Shown here piece after piece: positions 43,661-56,490 of a stretch of 64,000 nt of DNA. Both the position numbers and the translations under genes were made by a program. The notes below the pieces were generated by a model that was not told the DNA's origin, made no database searches, and was given only the letters and a program-made list of their open reading frames with translations. How positions within the stretch are numbered: position 1 is the first letter of the stretch; each line of letters begins with the position of its first letter. Origin of the DNA: Thermothelomyces thermophilus ATCC 42464 (Eukaryota > Ascomycota > Sordariomycetes > Sordariales > Chaetomiaceae); contig NC_016474.1 in the NCBI RefSeq assembly GCF_000226095.1, positions 3,720,001-3,784,000 of the forward strand. The letters run 5' to 3'.

Positions 43661-46600
43661 TGTGTCGGCAATTGGTGCAAGCACACCGAGATCAGTACTC
43701 GACTCGGACGATTAAATGTTCAGGAACCCAGACAACACCGGCAACTGGTCGAAAGAAAGGTGTCGTGGTGTTGGAGTTCAATTGTCGAGCTTGTTGGTAG
43801 CAAGAGCGCGACAGGGCATGCGCGATCGGTGGGGTGACGTATATTTCGTAGCAGATCTGCTGAAAGTAAACAAACCGGGAGTTTTATTTTCGAAGTTCCA
43901 ATTTGGGTTGCAGTACAGTGCTCCAGTGGAGACCTACACATATGATCGCACTGTCCGACCCTAACCCCCCGATCCTAGAAAACTTGTTGTCGATAACTCC
44001 CAACTTCGATCATCTCTTCAACTCTGTTGATGCAAACTGGCAGCAAAGCCTGCCCCGAGTCACGTCGTCGTGGCCGAGGACGAGGCCACGAAGGACATGA
44101 TCAAACCTAAAAAGCGTGATCCCCCGAAACGACAGACCAAGATTTGCCTTAACGCCGCTTGTCGGGAGGAGATCCCTCTCCCGCGCTCCCCGATGATCAT
44201 CAGGCTCAACCAATCCGTACACTATAACAACACTACGTTCCATCAGCAACAACCTATTACGCCTGCAGCACCGCACCGCTCCAATAGCGGCATGTTCGTA
44301 ACGGCTTTAGAGCCTGACCAATCTGGTGATCAATTCTGCAAGAACCGACATTGAACAATTGTTACACGTCGTGTTACACACAAGGGAAGGGAATGGTCGA
44401 GTTTATTGTCTCCTACGATATGGGGCGTTGAACACCGGCGACAACCGGCCTCTGCCCTTCGCACCGCATCTGGCCGCTCTCGTCACAATCACAGACGCGG
44501 CATTTCTCGGACGAGGGCTACGTCTTTCCTTACCGATCCTTCCTTGAAAGACCCTAGGAAGTCCCCTGAGATGCAGTATCGTGTTGAAGAATAACGGCCG
44601 TTCGGGATAGCTGGTCGGTGGCAGAGCGGACTTGCCAGCTTGGTGACGGGGTAGAGCAGTCTCGAAAGATTGACGTCTGCCGTCCTACCTATGTCCATGA
44701 GAGGCCAATTACTTTTTGGCCTTTCCTCCCTCGGCTTCGAGCGCCATTGTGCTTGGATAGCATGGAAGCTGCACGGTTCTGGGGCGAGCTACGAAGTGCA
44801 GAACAGTGGATATACGTCCGCACGTAGGTTGCAGTGCACCTGACTGCTTATTAACCAATGCTCTCCAAAAAAACTGTCCTGTCATACCCTCAGTTGTGAC
44901 GCCCCTGCTTTTCTTCACCAGGAGCATGCCATGCAGGCTAATTATTACTCCACAAAGTGTGAGCCTGGAACGAGATGGTGACACAACGCTACGAACACAA
45001 TAAATGTAGGTACTTGCCCAGTGTTTGCTAAGAGCAGGGCTGCGTCGTTCGTCATACTCATCATACAGCGCCATCTTTCGTTACTCGGCAGTGTTGAAGA
45101 TTGCCGCGAAAATTCAACCTACAGCCTGCTTCGTCACCAGTATTCACGTCTTGCACCGGTCAATTCCGCCCTGGCTCCATGAGCGGCTGCGGGGGTCGCC
45201 GACGGACTGGTGAAGTACCCTTCGTTTCACGCTGCTCGTGGCGTGTTGCCAAGGCTTGAGACTGGGCGTGGTCCTCTCAAAGTTTTCCCAAGTCACCTGA
45301 GCAAGCGGCAGAGTACAACTCTGTACTTGCAGCCCATGCTGTCCCTTCCAGATCAGCGCTGCAAAGGCGACTGGCAGCGGCCACAAGCTCTACCTTACCA
45401 GATTGGGAAGGGTTGGTGCGCATCCAACAAACTGGAGACGACCGATGTCGGCCTGTGCATCCGATGGGAATTCGGAGCCCGCCCTGAAGAGTATACCTTG
45501 CCAATGTCTTCCGTACTGCGGTACAATCCATTTACAGGGCATGTCGATTGGAGATGTCTGCGAGTCTTCGTTAAGTTGCACAGTACTGCAAGTTCCAACA
45601 CCAACCGATCAGGTATGCGTGCGCATTAGTTCCTCGACTCGGTCTTCGAAGTGTGGGACAGCAGCATCTTCACATTTAAGCGACAGACTGAAGCAGAACA
45701 TGAAGCCGTCACCGCTCTGAGGGGTCAGGGGAATTAACAAGGCGAAATATCCTCTCCATGATTGTTGAGATTCCAGCCTTTTTGGCCTTGTGTATCGAGG
45801 ACAGTTTTCGGTCCGTTGTTGATGGGACCCGTAAGACGGGGTGCCTGCCAAGTTGAATTTTGTTGTGGTTGTTCCATTCTCTCTTTACACAGTAGTCATC
45901 GAGAAAGAGTTGTTCATTTGGCTAGACAGTACTCCGGCGAGTTCTGGGCAATGTTCCTCTGTAAGCATCGAGGTGGCCCACCACTTCGACTGATCTGGAT
46001 ACAGATTGGCATTAACAAGCTAGAGGAGTGCAGGCACCACCGTCAGCACTTCAATGGAGGCAACACGGACTTAATCAGGTGACGTTGCTGGACCTGGTCC
46101 GAACCAGTCCAGGTTGGCGAGCAAGTCTATCCCTTGAATACATGATGAGGCGCATGGAAAGGGGTGGATCCGCCCGAGTTCTATTGTTTTTGTGCAGAGC
46201 ATATCGCCTCCGGCAAAGGAAGCTTTGACAAAACAGTGTTTTTGGCCGCAAAATCTCCACCCACAGTGTTGGCCCAGGCATGCCAGGCAAAATGAATGAA
46301 GCAAGACGGGTCGTTATGTTGGAGAGAGACTTTCAAGCTTTGCCCGTGCGGGGTTCACAGCTCGACAAAAGCTTTCCCACCAAGGCAGCTTAATCAATCT
46401 GGCAGCTGAGCCTCCCCAAAAGGCTCTGGAGGTATGTTCAGTACATCACGCATACAGCCGATACACGTCGCTTGTTGGACACATTCTTCCACCCATGCTC
46501 AAGTGTCTTGCATCCAGCTTCATTCCTGTTGATGGCCTGCTCTTTAAGTACTAGTACTTGGAGCGATGCGAGGGAAGCCAAGCCAACCACCGAAAGTTTG

Positions 46601-48535
46601 AGGAAGGAGCTCTACGGCTGTCGTCTCAGTCGGGCGGTTTCTGGTTTTAGCGTGTTGTTCCATCTGCTCCTTTTGCTGCGAAGTCAAGGCAAGCGATGTA
46701 TGGAGAATGGTTGTGTGTCCAACACCTCCTGGCGGTGCAGAGGAATGCGGTTCAACCTCAGAAGGGATTGAAGGCGATTGACGCACCGCCATTGGCCATG
46801 TGCATCCCATTGGCGGGCGTGCCACATGGGGAACTGTCCGCAAAGCACCTCGGCCCTCAAGCAGTCCTCTCCCCTTGCTCCGAACTCGCACTTACCACCT
46901 ACCGAAGACAATGTGGCAGGTAGGAGCGGCATTGAATTGATTGGACTGCATGCACACACGGCCGAAGTTTCCTTTCAGAACCAACACACAAAGCGAGAAT
47001 GACCATACGCCCAGTGGCGCCTTCTAACCCTGGGTCCTCGCCCCTCGCTCTCAAATCGTGGCCAGGTCTATAGCCAAATGAACCCAGGCTCCGGCCTGTT
47101 TGCAGCATTTGGCGAAAGAAAAACGCCCACGAGATGAAACTCGGGAGGTTTACCCCTCATTTGAGCGGAGCTGTGCGCTATGCCCAGGGGTCGATCGACT
47201 CGACTAGAAGGGAGCCGACTGGTACTGCACTTTCCGAGAGAACGGAACCGCAACGTGGTGTGCATAATAAGCCCAGTTAGTGCTTCCCTCAACTAAGCCA
47301 ACGAATCAGCATTTTTCGAGTCTGGATCCTGCGACCGGCGACACCACCCTTCGAGGAGCAGAGGAGGATATAGACTCGAAAAAAATTCGAGGCTGCAGGT
47401 CGACTGAACGGGCCCTGTTGTCTTCTCGCGCTGCACGACATGTGGGCGTCTTCTCCAGGTCACACTGCCCGTCTCCGCGCTCCCAGTGGGCTTGAACAAG
47501 TGGGGACCGGGCCACAATCGGCCGAGCGCACAACGTCGGTAAGCGGATCTCGAAAGGTGAGAGAGTCAGACATGGGGGTTCCGGGAGGAACCGTATGTAC
47601 GGACTAGTTAATGTCATTCGAGCTGCCGGCACGAGAGCGATTTGCGCGGACGAGTCCCGGACCCTAAAATAATGTAGCGTCTGGGTCGCGGACATTAACT
47701 TCCTTTGGGAGGGCTGAGGCCGCGGGCAGGAAAATGGCGCAGGTGGGAAAGCGCCAATTCCTGGGCGAGGACCTGGCTCCGAGGAAAAGGAATCCAGGTG
47801 ACCTGGGGGACGCCTGGCTCAGCCCAGAAACAGAGCCGGGGGGAGGTGGCAGCACCTGGGCTATTTGTCTCTGCGCAAGCCCCCGGGCCTAGTGACGGTC
47901 TGCGGACCCCTCCCACTTAGGGCGGCATTAACATTACATAAAACCCTCCGTTTTTTCCTTTCCCTGACACACACTCGACCTGTCAACGACCTTCCGCTTA
48001 TCTCTGACCCTCCCAAAAGTCACTCGACAATCTGGTTTTGACACACAGAATCCGGGGAAAGCGCCTCGATCCTCCAGCCTTGCCTTATCGCCGGGGCCGA
48101 CCACAGACCCGGTCCCAGACTGCCGGATCCCGCAATCGCAAACTGTTTTCCCAGATGACGCACTGATTGGTACTGCTCCCCCGGTTCTGAGATCAAGCAC
48201 CCCAGGCGGTGCGTGCGTTCGGAGTTTTTTTTTTTTTTTTTTCTGGGATCGCGTGGAGAGACAGCAGCAAGCCGCTGCCGTCGTGCTTGTTACGCAAGCC
48301 AGAGCTCAGGCGGTTGCAGTGCTTCGACACTCGCATCGCACCGCTGCTGCTGCCCCGCACAGAGGCAATCGGCCGCTGTCGTCTGGGTAGCGCAGTCGTG
48401 GTGGTAGCCCTTAGGATAGCTGTTGGCACCCAAAGTTAGAAGTCTCCTGCCCAGAAAAGCCCGCCTTCCACCCATCCAAAAAAAGGGGCTTGAGAAAGCT
48501 CTCTTCCCTATTTCCTTCTTCGGACGATCCAGGAT
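43661..48535. other. 4.9-kb gene-free stretch upstream of the bZIP gene
   Basis: No gene, tRNA or element ends recognised on either strand. Open frames are short and lack domains. The last about 380 nt before the bZIP ATG contain no ATG, and just before that is a three-codon frame ATG ACG CAC TGA at 48155-48166, consistent with a long 5' leader. A T-run lies at 48223-48241, and a 13-nt palindrome (CCAGGT G ACCTGG) at 47794-47806. Confidence 0.5.
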
Positions 48536-50106
48536 ATGTCCGATAAAATGTCTGTCGACAAAAAAGATCCGCCCAAAGAAGAAACCGAAGAGTCAATGGG
48601 GTCAAGCCCGGAGGGAGAGGTTCCCGCTGCGCCGCCGCAGCAACAAACCGAAAATCAACAACCTAAACGAAAAGGGGGTCGCAAGCCGGTACGTCGATGA
48701 TAAGAAAGTTACGCGAACAGGTGGCCCCCCCTTCTTGGCCTGCCCCATAGTGGGCTTGCCCCAAGGATTCCTATCTCATCCTCATATCATTCCCGAGCGC
48801 TCACGCATATGCTAATGCACTTGGCAGATCTATGCAACATCGGAAGAGAGAAAGCAAAGGAACCGCCAGGCACAGGCGGCCTTTCGAGAGCGTCGGACGG
48901 AGTACATTAAGCAACTCGAAGAGGCCATCCGAACTCACGAGCAGAACCTGGCCAACCTTCAGGCTGCTCACCGCCATGCCGCAGATGAATGTCTCATGTT
49001 GCGTTATAAGAACTCGCTGCTAGAGCGCATCCTTCTTGAAAAAGGTACCATTCTCACACCCTCTTAGCCGACCGGCTTTACCCGTTCAAGGGATGCACCT
49101 GCATGTTTATGTTAAACCTTGACGATGCGCACTGCTAACTCACAATTCTTTTATCAGGCATTGATGTGCAGGCCGAACTTCGCGCCAAAACCGGAAGCCC
49201 AAATCTTGGCCCGACTCATGTGCCTCAGAACTTGGTGCAACCGCCGCCAATTCAACGGACCGTGTTGAACAGACACCACGCTCGCAGGTCGGCGTCGGGC
49301 ATTGCGCCCAAAATTGAGCCCGGCGTCCCCGTGTCTCCGTTGCCGCCCCCGATGCAATCCCATTCTTCGGCCCTGTCACCTAAGAACCGACCTACCCCGT
49401 CGTCTCATTCAGCCTCGCCAACAGGGACGGCGTCCTTTGGTTCCCAGCACGCCCCGTCACCCGCTGGCTCCGACCACGTGAATGGACAGGTTCGGCAATC
49501 GATGACGCCCATGACGGGGATGAAACCAGGGCCATCTCACCTTAGCCCTGCTCATGGCCTCCCAGGACCTCGACAAATGCAGGTCCCCGGTCTTCAACAA
49601 CACGGGACCAACAGCGGGCGAGGAGGTGTCGCCGGGACTTCGGCTCCATTTTATCCATCACCCTCCTTCCAGAATCATATCGAGCAGCTCGGCAAGTTGG
49701 CCCGTCCCATTCCCCCCTCTCACCTGCCCGTCTCTTGGAACAATGTCTCGTCGGCGGAGGTATTAATACGCCGAATACAGAGCAAGAATACGATGCTGCT
49801 GCCGATATGATGGACGATCCTGGCGATACCCCGGATACCCCAAGCGGACCTGGTCCTTATCCTGGTCCTCCGTATACCGGCGAGTCACAACCACTCTCGC
49901 TGTCGTCGCCGGTTACGACAGGACCACCTGGAAACCAGCCCCTTGCCGGGCAGTCACCGATCGAAAACGCCGCTCATACGCAGAATGCGACGTACCCTTC
50001 CATGACTCAGCTGCTAGACCCGAACTACGATTTCGATCCATTTGGTTTGAGCGCAAGCATGGCGTTCCCCACCCAATTCTCGTTCGATACCAGCAACATG
50101 AGATAG
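48536..50106 (+). CDS. kapC: bZIP transcription factor, KapC/AP-1-like
   Basis: Sequence-specific DNA-binding regulator. Inferred exons are 48536-48688, 48828-49044, 49158 to about 49703, and 49781-50106 (413 aa). The basic region RKQRNRQAQAAFRERR has the Yap/AP-1-type NRxAQxAFR core. Preceded by GRKPIYATSEE, it is followed by a short zipper and ECLMLRYKNSLLERILLEKG, a block I associate with Aspergillus KapC. The C-terminal part is rich in Pro, Ser and Gln with FQNHIEQLGKLA and EYDAAADMMDDPGDTPD. The third intron is a problem: the frame must change between KLA and EYDAAAD, but the only phase-compatible donor I found is GTCCCA, a weak site. A long 5' region suggests elaborate control. The bZIP call is certain; the subfamily is from memory. 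Confidence 0.9.
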
Positions 50107-51007
50107 AGAAACGAGTCGACAGATTCGCCAGCAGAATGCTCCGTCGATGACCCAAGTGCGCCGACACAGTCCGGCAATCGATGCTCCTCTTACGGAGCCA
50201 GCCAGATTGTCTCGTTCTGCAGCCCGACACTGCAGTTCGATGTCGGAGTGTGCTAGGATAGCCAGCCCGAGAGAGGAAACTGAGTGAAAGGCCAGGGGAG
50301 AGGATCCAGATATCCAACCCCATGGCAGCCTCACCTGTTTCCTGGGATAAGCGGATTCGGCGTCCGGCATTAACACTCGAGATACCCAAGGGCACTTTTA
50401 CATCGCGCAGCAATACTGGTTTGGCTAGAAGAACGACATAATTAGCCCTGTACATCCTCGACTGACGAAGCCCGAGCAACACACGAACGTTGGTCTATTG
50501 TCTCGACCACGTCGATTGATGTCGGAAAATAAGAAGCACATAATACCCATTTGTTAGGCGGCATATATGAGTTGCGTTTTCTATGCTCCCCCGGTATGGC
50601 GCTTGGGAGCCGGTTTAGGGGAGACAAAAAAGTTTTGCTTTTGGACACGGAGTTTGATGAGGTGCGATAATCCAAAGAACGATTTCTTGCACGGTGGGAC
50701 AGCATGAACACGGATCATGACGGCCGATACTTTACGACACCCGTCTTGCAAGCGACCGGTAATGCGTGTCTAGGCGGCTTCGGCGACGCCCTTCTAGGTA
50801 TCTGACTGATTGCTTGCCCCGGGAGCAGGCTGCTTCCGCGGTTAGTGGTGGTCATTGGAAGTCTAGTCAGGAGGATGGCTTGTCTATAGGAAATGCAACG
50901 AGGGGTCGGATGTCGAGAATATATTCCGCTCTACACCTCCTTTGGTCTTCCCTCCTACCGGTTACTAAGGAAATGTCGCGTCAAAGTGAGGGTGTTTTAT
51001 GTTTTAT

Positions 51008-51049
<42 letters not shown>

Positions 51050-52148
51050 GCTTCTCCCCTGCTTGAGAAGTTCACACCCCGTCGTGAATCCCAAGCTCCG
51101 AAACCAAGCGGTAGCGAAGAACTCTTGATAGTTGAACGCATGTATCTCGCACCTAGCGAGGTGCTGGAGGTAGGCTGGTTTCACGCCCGACACCTTTTCT
51201 CTGTCTTCAGAAGAACAACAGCCGTAGTATTTCCACATCTGAAGAAGGCGACGAGGCCAGACGACGAGAGCCAAGTTCCAACGTCAGATGCCGAACTAGG
51301 TCCGTATAATTTCAGGAGCCTAGAGATTACATTGCGTCATTTCAGAGTAGTGAGGTCCTGGATTACGTGCATGAGTTTGATACGGGCACAACGCTGCAAA
51401 CATCAATGGTATTGGTTTCCAATTCAAGATTCGGACCCTAATCAACATCAACGTCAGTCTGTTTTGAGATGTATAGAGTTGGCGGAGAACATGAACCGCT
51501 TATGTGATACGGAGCTACCAAATGGGATGACGCCCGTCAACGAAAGGGCACCATTGTTTTCGTGGGCGATACAAACAGAGATCATTCGGTAATCGTTCAG
51601 GATTCCACTCAACGTTGTGTCTTCGATTGTCCAGTCCAGTACATACATCAACGGAGCCACTTTTGCTGCTCTTGCTTGACCATGTCGCGGCGGCGAGGCA
51701 GCGGGCGCGCACCAAAAGGCAAAGCAAGCTGGATGCTACCCCTCGCTCGGTTGTTATGACCGTGGTGCAACGCTCTGCCGGTTCCCAAGCAACAAGGCAG
51801 TCGAAGCCCTAACAAAAAGAACCCCGCGCACTGAAATTTCAAAAAAGGAAAAACATCGGCCTGCGCATTGTGGTGGGGCAGCAAGCGATCCGTGCAGCAC
51901 CTCTCCGGGCGAATTGGTCCAAAGCAAGGCAGATGCTCCAATTCTTCTGCTGCTTGTCACGACCTAGGCGAGGAAGCAGAAAATTCCGTCGTGGACCACC
52001 ACCGGAAACAAACAAGCGCACTGAACCAGGGCTTGTCCTGCTAGGTGCTCGTTTCACCCACCGATTTCCCCCCTCCATTTTACCCCATCTAGAGCTTGTG
52101 GTTTTCTCAATCTACACGCCTTGACGGGCGATAAACCACAACGGCAAG
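50107..52148. other. 2-kb intergenic region with T39 tract
   Basis: Between the bZIP and Stm1-like genes, both on +. A 39-nt T homopolymer lies at 51009-51047. Open frames here, the longest about 197 codons spanning the T-run, have no recognisable domain. Part near 52000 should be the Stm1-like promoter. Confidence 0.5.
51009..51047. repeat. T39 homopolymer
   Basis: Thirty-nine consecutive T on the + strand in an intergenic position. The length equals that of the intronic A39 at 2647-2685. Confidence 0.95.
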
Positions 52149-53493
52149 ATGTCTGTCGCCACCAAGGTGCGTTTTGCTCCCCGCCTTGCTCACTGAAGCA
52201 AGCTTCCCTGCCTTCGCCTTGTGGTTGATCTGCGCGCGCGCCTTGCTTCCTTACGCCAATCGCACAAACACAGCGACTTGGGATAGCTGCTCGTAGCTCA
52301 GGAAGTGCGATCTCGAACACAGTAACTGACCCGTCAATGCTCGCAGAACCTCTACGACCTCCTCGGTTGGTCCTCCCTCCTACCGGACGAAAACCTTCGA
52401 GCTTCAACGCCCGGTCCGACGCGATCATCAACGTCCGCATACTAACCCACTTCTCCGCAGGCAACGACATCGAGGAGGACGAGCCCCGCCCTCTCGTGAA
52501 GCCCGTCGAGAAGACCTCGACCCACACGGTTAAGCGCAACACGGATGGCCTCCCGCCTTCCAAGGGCCCGGCCACCTCCGGCAACCGTCGGGGCGGCGCC
52601 AAAGTCAGCGGTAACGAGGCTGGTTCGTCATCCACCGGATTACGCAGGCTTCAACCTTGTGGGCGTATACTAACGGCTAGAGAAGTCTTCCGCGATCGCG
52701 ACGCTGGACGGGAGTCCAACCGTGCTAAGCCCACGGACGCGCCCCAGCGTGGCGGTCGCCGTGGCGGCTTCCGTGGTCAGTCATCATATTTCGTACATCG
52801 GCCAAAGGTCGCGAACTCGAAACTAATGCCGAATGTGTAGAGCGCGGTGATCGTCGGCCCTACAGGAGCGCTCCTCAGTAAGTTTCCTATTCATGACTCT
52901 GTTCTTGTCGCCCGCTTGTTAACAGTCTCCGCAGCAGCAACTCTGAAAAGCAGGCTGAGAAGTCCTGGGGCGCCGCCGAGGGCGAGTCCGAGCTGAAGGA
53001 TGAGAAGGCCGGCGCCGAAATCGCCGAGTCCGAGAAGAAGGCTGACGAGGAAGGTGGCGAGGCCGAAACCAAGGAGGAGGGTCCCGAGGAGAAGCAGATG
53101 ACCTACGACCAATACCTCGCCCAGCTCGAAGAGAAGAAGGTTGACGCCGAGCTGCGGGTGCGCAAGCCCAACGAGGGCGTCAATGACTCTAAGTGGAAGG
53201 ATTTCACTCCCCTCAAGAGGGATGAGAACGAGGACTACGTCCCCAGCACCGGCGGCAAGACCAAGCGCGAGCGTGAGCGCAAGGCCAAGCAGTACATTGA
53301 GATCGATAACCGCTACAAGGAGCCTGAGCGCCCCCGTGGCGGCCGTGGCGGCCGTGGCGGTGCCCGTGGCGATGGTGGCCGTGGCCGTGGCCGTGGTGGT
53401 GCTCCCCGCGGCGGTCGCGGTGGTCGCGCCCAGGAGGCCGCGCCGATCGACACCAACGACGAAACTGCCTTCCCCAGCTTGGGCGGCAACTAA
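52149..53493 (+). CDS. Stm1/Oga1-like ribosome-associated protein (HABP4/SERBP1 family)
   Basis: Family proteins bind the 80S ribosome and protect it when translation stops, and may bind G-quadruplex nucleic acid. Six exons: 52149-52166, 52347-52365, 52461-52622, 52683-52775, 52841-52877 and 52926-53493 (298 aa). The start MSVATKNLYDLLGNDIEEDE is the Stm1 N-terminal signature. RG-rich patches follow (GGRRGGFRERGDRRPYR). The central hyaluronan/mRNA-binding domain has MTYDQYLAQLEEK and WKDFTPLKRDENEDYVP. The C-terminus is an RGG array ([20 protein letters not shown]) ending ETAFPSLGGN. The first two coding exons are only 18 and 19 nt. The highly regular splicing with short exons at the 5' end supports the model because each junction restores the conserved N-terminus. 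Confidence 0.92.
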
Positions 53494-54470
53494 ATTCGCA
53501 CAAACTTTGAACAACTCCGCGGGAACCGGCCACTTGTTCTTGTTCCCTGGGATTGCGGAATCAACGGGGCAATGAAGGATATGGGATTGGCGGGAATCGG
53601 CATGTGCATTGGCCGCGGATCACACCTGGTCTTCTGGAGCAATACCTTACCGCGTCAGGAAAGGTTAAACCACTGGCTCACGATACTTCTCCCAAAAAAA
53701 AACAATGAAAGTTTCTTTTTCTCTTCAAACGAAGGCTGGCCGTTGGGTTTCTCACAGAATTGCCTCAGCGTGCGTTCCTCACAATTTTGTTGGCCGCTGG
53801 AGAAGGTGAGGTGGTGAGGAGGGATTGCCGCGGAGCTTCCCCAGTGGCCATATCTGGTATCCATGTACTGTATTGATAAAGCCGGCTGATCTACAGCTTC
53901 CACCTTCCGCCGTTCTGAGCTTGGCAGTTCCGAGGAAGCAGTGCTTCGAATGCCGGTGTGCGACTGGCTTGTGAGTGTCAACACCGACATATTTGTGTTT
54001 AGAGATGGGTACGATCGTCCATGCCGTTAGTCTAGAGCGTGGGTCCCGATTGACGGCGCAACATTGGAAGCGTTGGTTGACAGCTGCCGTTGGGAAAGAG
54101 GGGAGGGGTAGAGCAGCTTGGACTCTCCATGATGTTGAACCCAATAAGATCCAGACTACCGAAGGACCTATCGTGGGACTCGAAGAAAGGGATTCATTCC
54201 TCACCGACGTGGTCCGCAACCGACGTAGAAAGCGTTCGTGCTTAGTTGTTCCTACTATCCAGACCTTGCGATACGAAGAGTGAGAGATGATCGCTCGGGC
54301 ACTGGGCTCGACCCGAGGAAGCGGTTTATTATATATACATCAGCAAAGGTTAGTCGCCCGAGTCTCTTTGGTCCTCACAGCGTAACACGCGGCTGGTAAC
54401 GCTGCACGGTATTAATTTAAAACACACGGCATTCTGTCCAGACCTGACCTGACTGCTACAGTCATCGGGG
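53494..54470. other. convergent intergenic region
   Basis: About 980 nt between the stops of the Stm1-like and MFS genes. No gene, tRNA or repeat recognised. Confidence 0.5.
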
Positions 54471-56490
54471 CTAGAGTGTGAGCAGCCTCCTCCTCCTAGC
54501 GCGGACAGCTCGCGCGAAATCAATACCGAGACACGCCGCCAGCAGCAGGCCATTGAACATGGCCATCAGATAAAACGGCGCGCCCGTGGACCACGAGTCG
54601 AAGAGGTACCCTCCGAGCTTGGTCAGCAGCAGAATAGCGGCGCCCCCAAACCACGAATACACCCCGGCAACCGACCCCTTCAAGCTCACGCGTGAAACGG
54701 TGTCTCGGGGCGGCGGGGGCGGATTGTCCAGCAACGGCGCAGTGGCATCACCGTCTTCGCCAGCCGTAGCTGCTTCCACTAATATCTCCTGATCGCCGTC
54801 CGGCCGTACCAATACATTCACTACCTCCACCTTTAACACCCCTTTCCCCAACGACCCCAAGCTGCACACGATCGCTCCAATCTGGCTCACCCCGAGAAAG
54901 GCGGCAAGCAGGAACACCACCGGACTCCCGCCACGCCCCTTGACATCCTTGAATTCCGGGCTCCTCAGCATGGGAAACGCGACATAGCCGAGGATGCCAA
55001 ACACGGCCGCGACCACAAGAGGCCAGTGGAACCTTTCCGCGGCGCCTCTGCGAGAGGAAAGGTACCCGAACAGCGGCGCACAGATCAGGCCCACGAGCTG
55101 GGCGACGCCGGTCAGGACGGACGCGAGCACGTAGGCCTGGCGGCACTCCTTCTTCAGCTCGGGGGAAGGGTCGGTGGGCGAGGCGCCCCGGCAGAAGCCG
55201 TGGCCGATGAAGTAGGTGTTGACGTAGAGCGGCACGAAGAGCGAGATGGCGACGGTCGAGGCGCGCGCGACGAAGCCTCCGAGATAGCCGAGCGTGATGT
55301 CCGGATCGGTGACGCCGAGGTGCAGGGCGCGGAGGAGGAGGTGGCGGTAGGGGAGCGGCTTCTATCAGTTTTGGCAAGGAGGTTAGTTCAGTTGATTTCC
55401 TCGGAAAGGGTGTGGGTCAAGGAGAAGGACCCCGCCATCGTTTTTCTTCTTCTTCTTCTTCTTCTTCTTTCTCCTTTCTTCTTCTCTCCCTCTTGGTCTT
55501 ACATTTCCGAGGGCGGTTGAGCTAGTGGAGGAGGTCGGGCCGTGAGCAGCCGACCGTTTCAAGCCGAACAGCATCCGGAATCCCTTGGCTTCTTCACCTC
55601 TTAGGCCGCGTAGACCAAAGAAGACGAAAATGGAGACCATGACGGCAACGAGGCCGACGACGTAGAAACTGTATCTCACGGCGTTCGCGAGAGTGACGCC
55701 ATCGATGTGGCTAAACCGGGCCGGCAAAGGGAGGAATAACGACAGCGCGACAAGGGCGCCGCAGCCGGTGAAGAGCCCAACATAGCCCGCAAGTGCTGAT
55801 GGCTTGCCCGTGCTTTGAGAATCCGTGGCCGGTTCCTCCTCATCCGAGGGAGGGTGGTCGCCGCTGTTCCGGAAGCGTTCGGGTGTGATGGTCGCCTCGG
55901 AATCGACCGAGAGCGCGACACTCGATCTATCTCTCGGCATGGATGACTCGCACTCTCGTCCCGCTGCTGCGTCGGTCTCGTCGGTCAACGAAGGGAGGAT
56001 GGCAGTAACCATGGTTGCTCTACAGACCGTACGTGCATCAGCACCGCGCACTGAATACATATATATACATACTCTTCGCTCCCAGGAAGGATGCTTACGC
56101 TGCGGTCGCGCCCACGGCAAAGAATATCCTGGCCAGCAACAACTGCGGATAGACATTGCGCGCCTGGACAAAGAGAAACAGGGAGAGCCCAATGACGGTG
56201 TATCCGAGCACCGCGACGTATCGCACGCCCAGCCGGTCCGAGATCAGACCCCAGATGGGACACGCCACGAGGGCAACGACCTCGTCGACGAAGCCGAGGG
56301 TGCCCACAATGTCGCCGACGCCATCCTTGACGCCGATCAGGTCGGTGATGACGAACGAGACACTACTGTTGAGGAAGACGAGAAACGCGATGCTGAAGAG
56401 CGATATGCCCAACAGGTATGCCAAGGCCTGGAAGGGCGTCGTCGATGCGGAGAAGGGTAGCCGCCGCAGCAGCCCCTGGCCCGACGTCAT
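54471..56490 (-). CDS. major facilitator superfamily transporter
   Basis: Proton- or solute-coupled membrane transporter of unknown substrate. Exons are 56490-56099, 56019-55503 and 55361-54471 (599 aa). The first exon has two or three membrane spans and the MFS motif A variant GLISDRLGVRYV between TM2 and TM3, then a span ending ILARIFFAVGATAA-type sequence. A polar loop of about 70 residues with Ser/Asp/Glu runs (DETDAAAGRECES...) follows, then spans AGYVGLFTGCGALVALSLFL and YSFYVVGLVAVMVSIFVFFG. The last exon adds spans including VAISLFVPLYVNTYFI, VLTGVAQLVGLICAPLFGYL and, at the C-terminus, LMAMFNGLLLAACLGI followed by a basic tail ARRRRLLTL. The intron 55362-55502 carries a TTC repeat. 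The length and long loop differ from sugar transporters. Confidence 0.85.
55441..55470. repeat. (TTC)n microsatellite in an intron
   Basis: Triplet repeat inside the second intron of the MFS transporter gene, reading GAA on the sense strand. Confidence 0.9.

Noticed and set aside
43960-43975. Telomere-like CCCTAACCCCCC
   Set aside because: A single unit without tandem repetition, inside the chromosome between ordinary genes.
50989-51592. A frame of about 197 codons spanning the T39 tract
   Set aside because: It depends on the homopolymer (a Phe run) to stay open and shows no domain.
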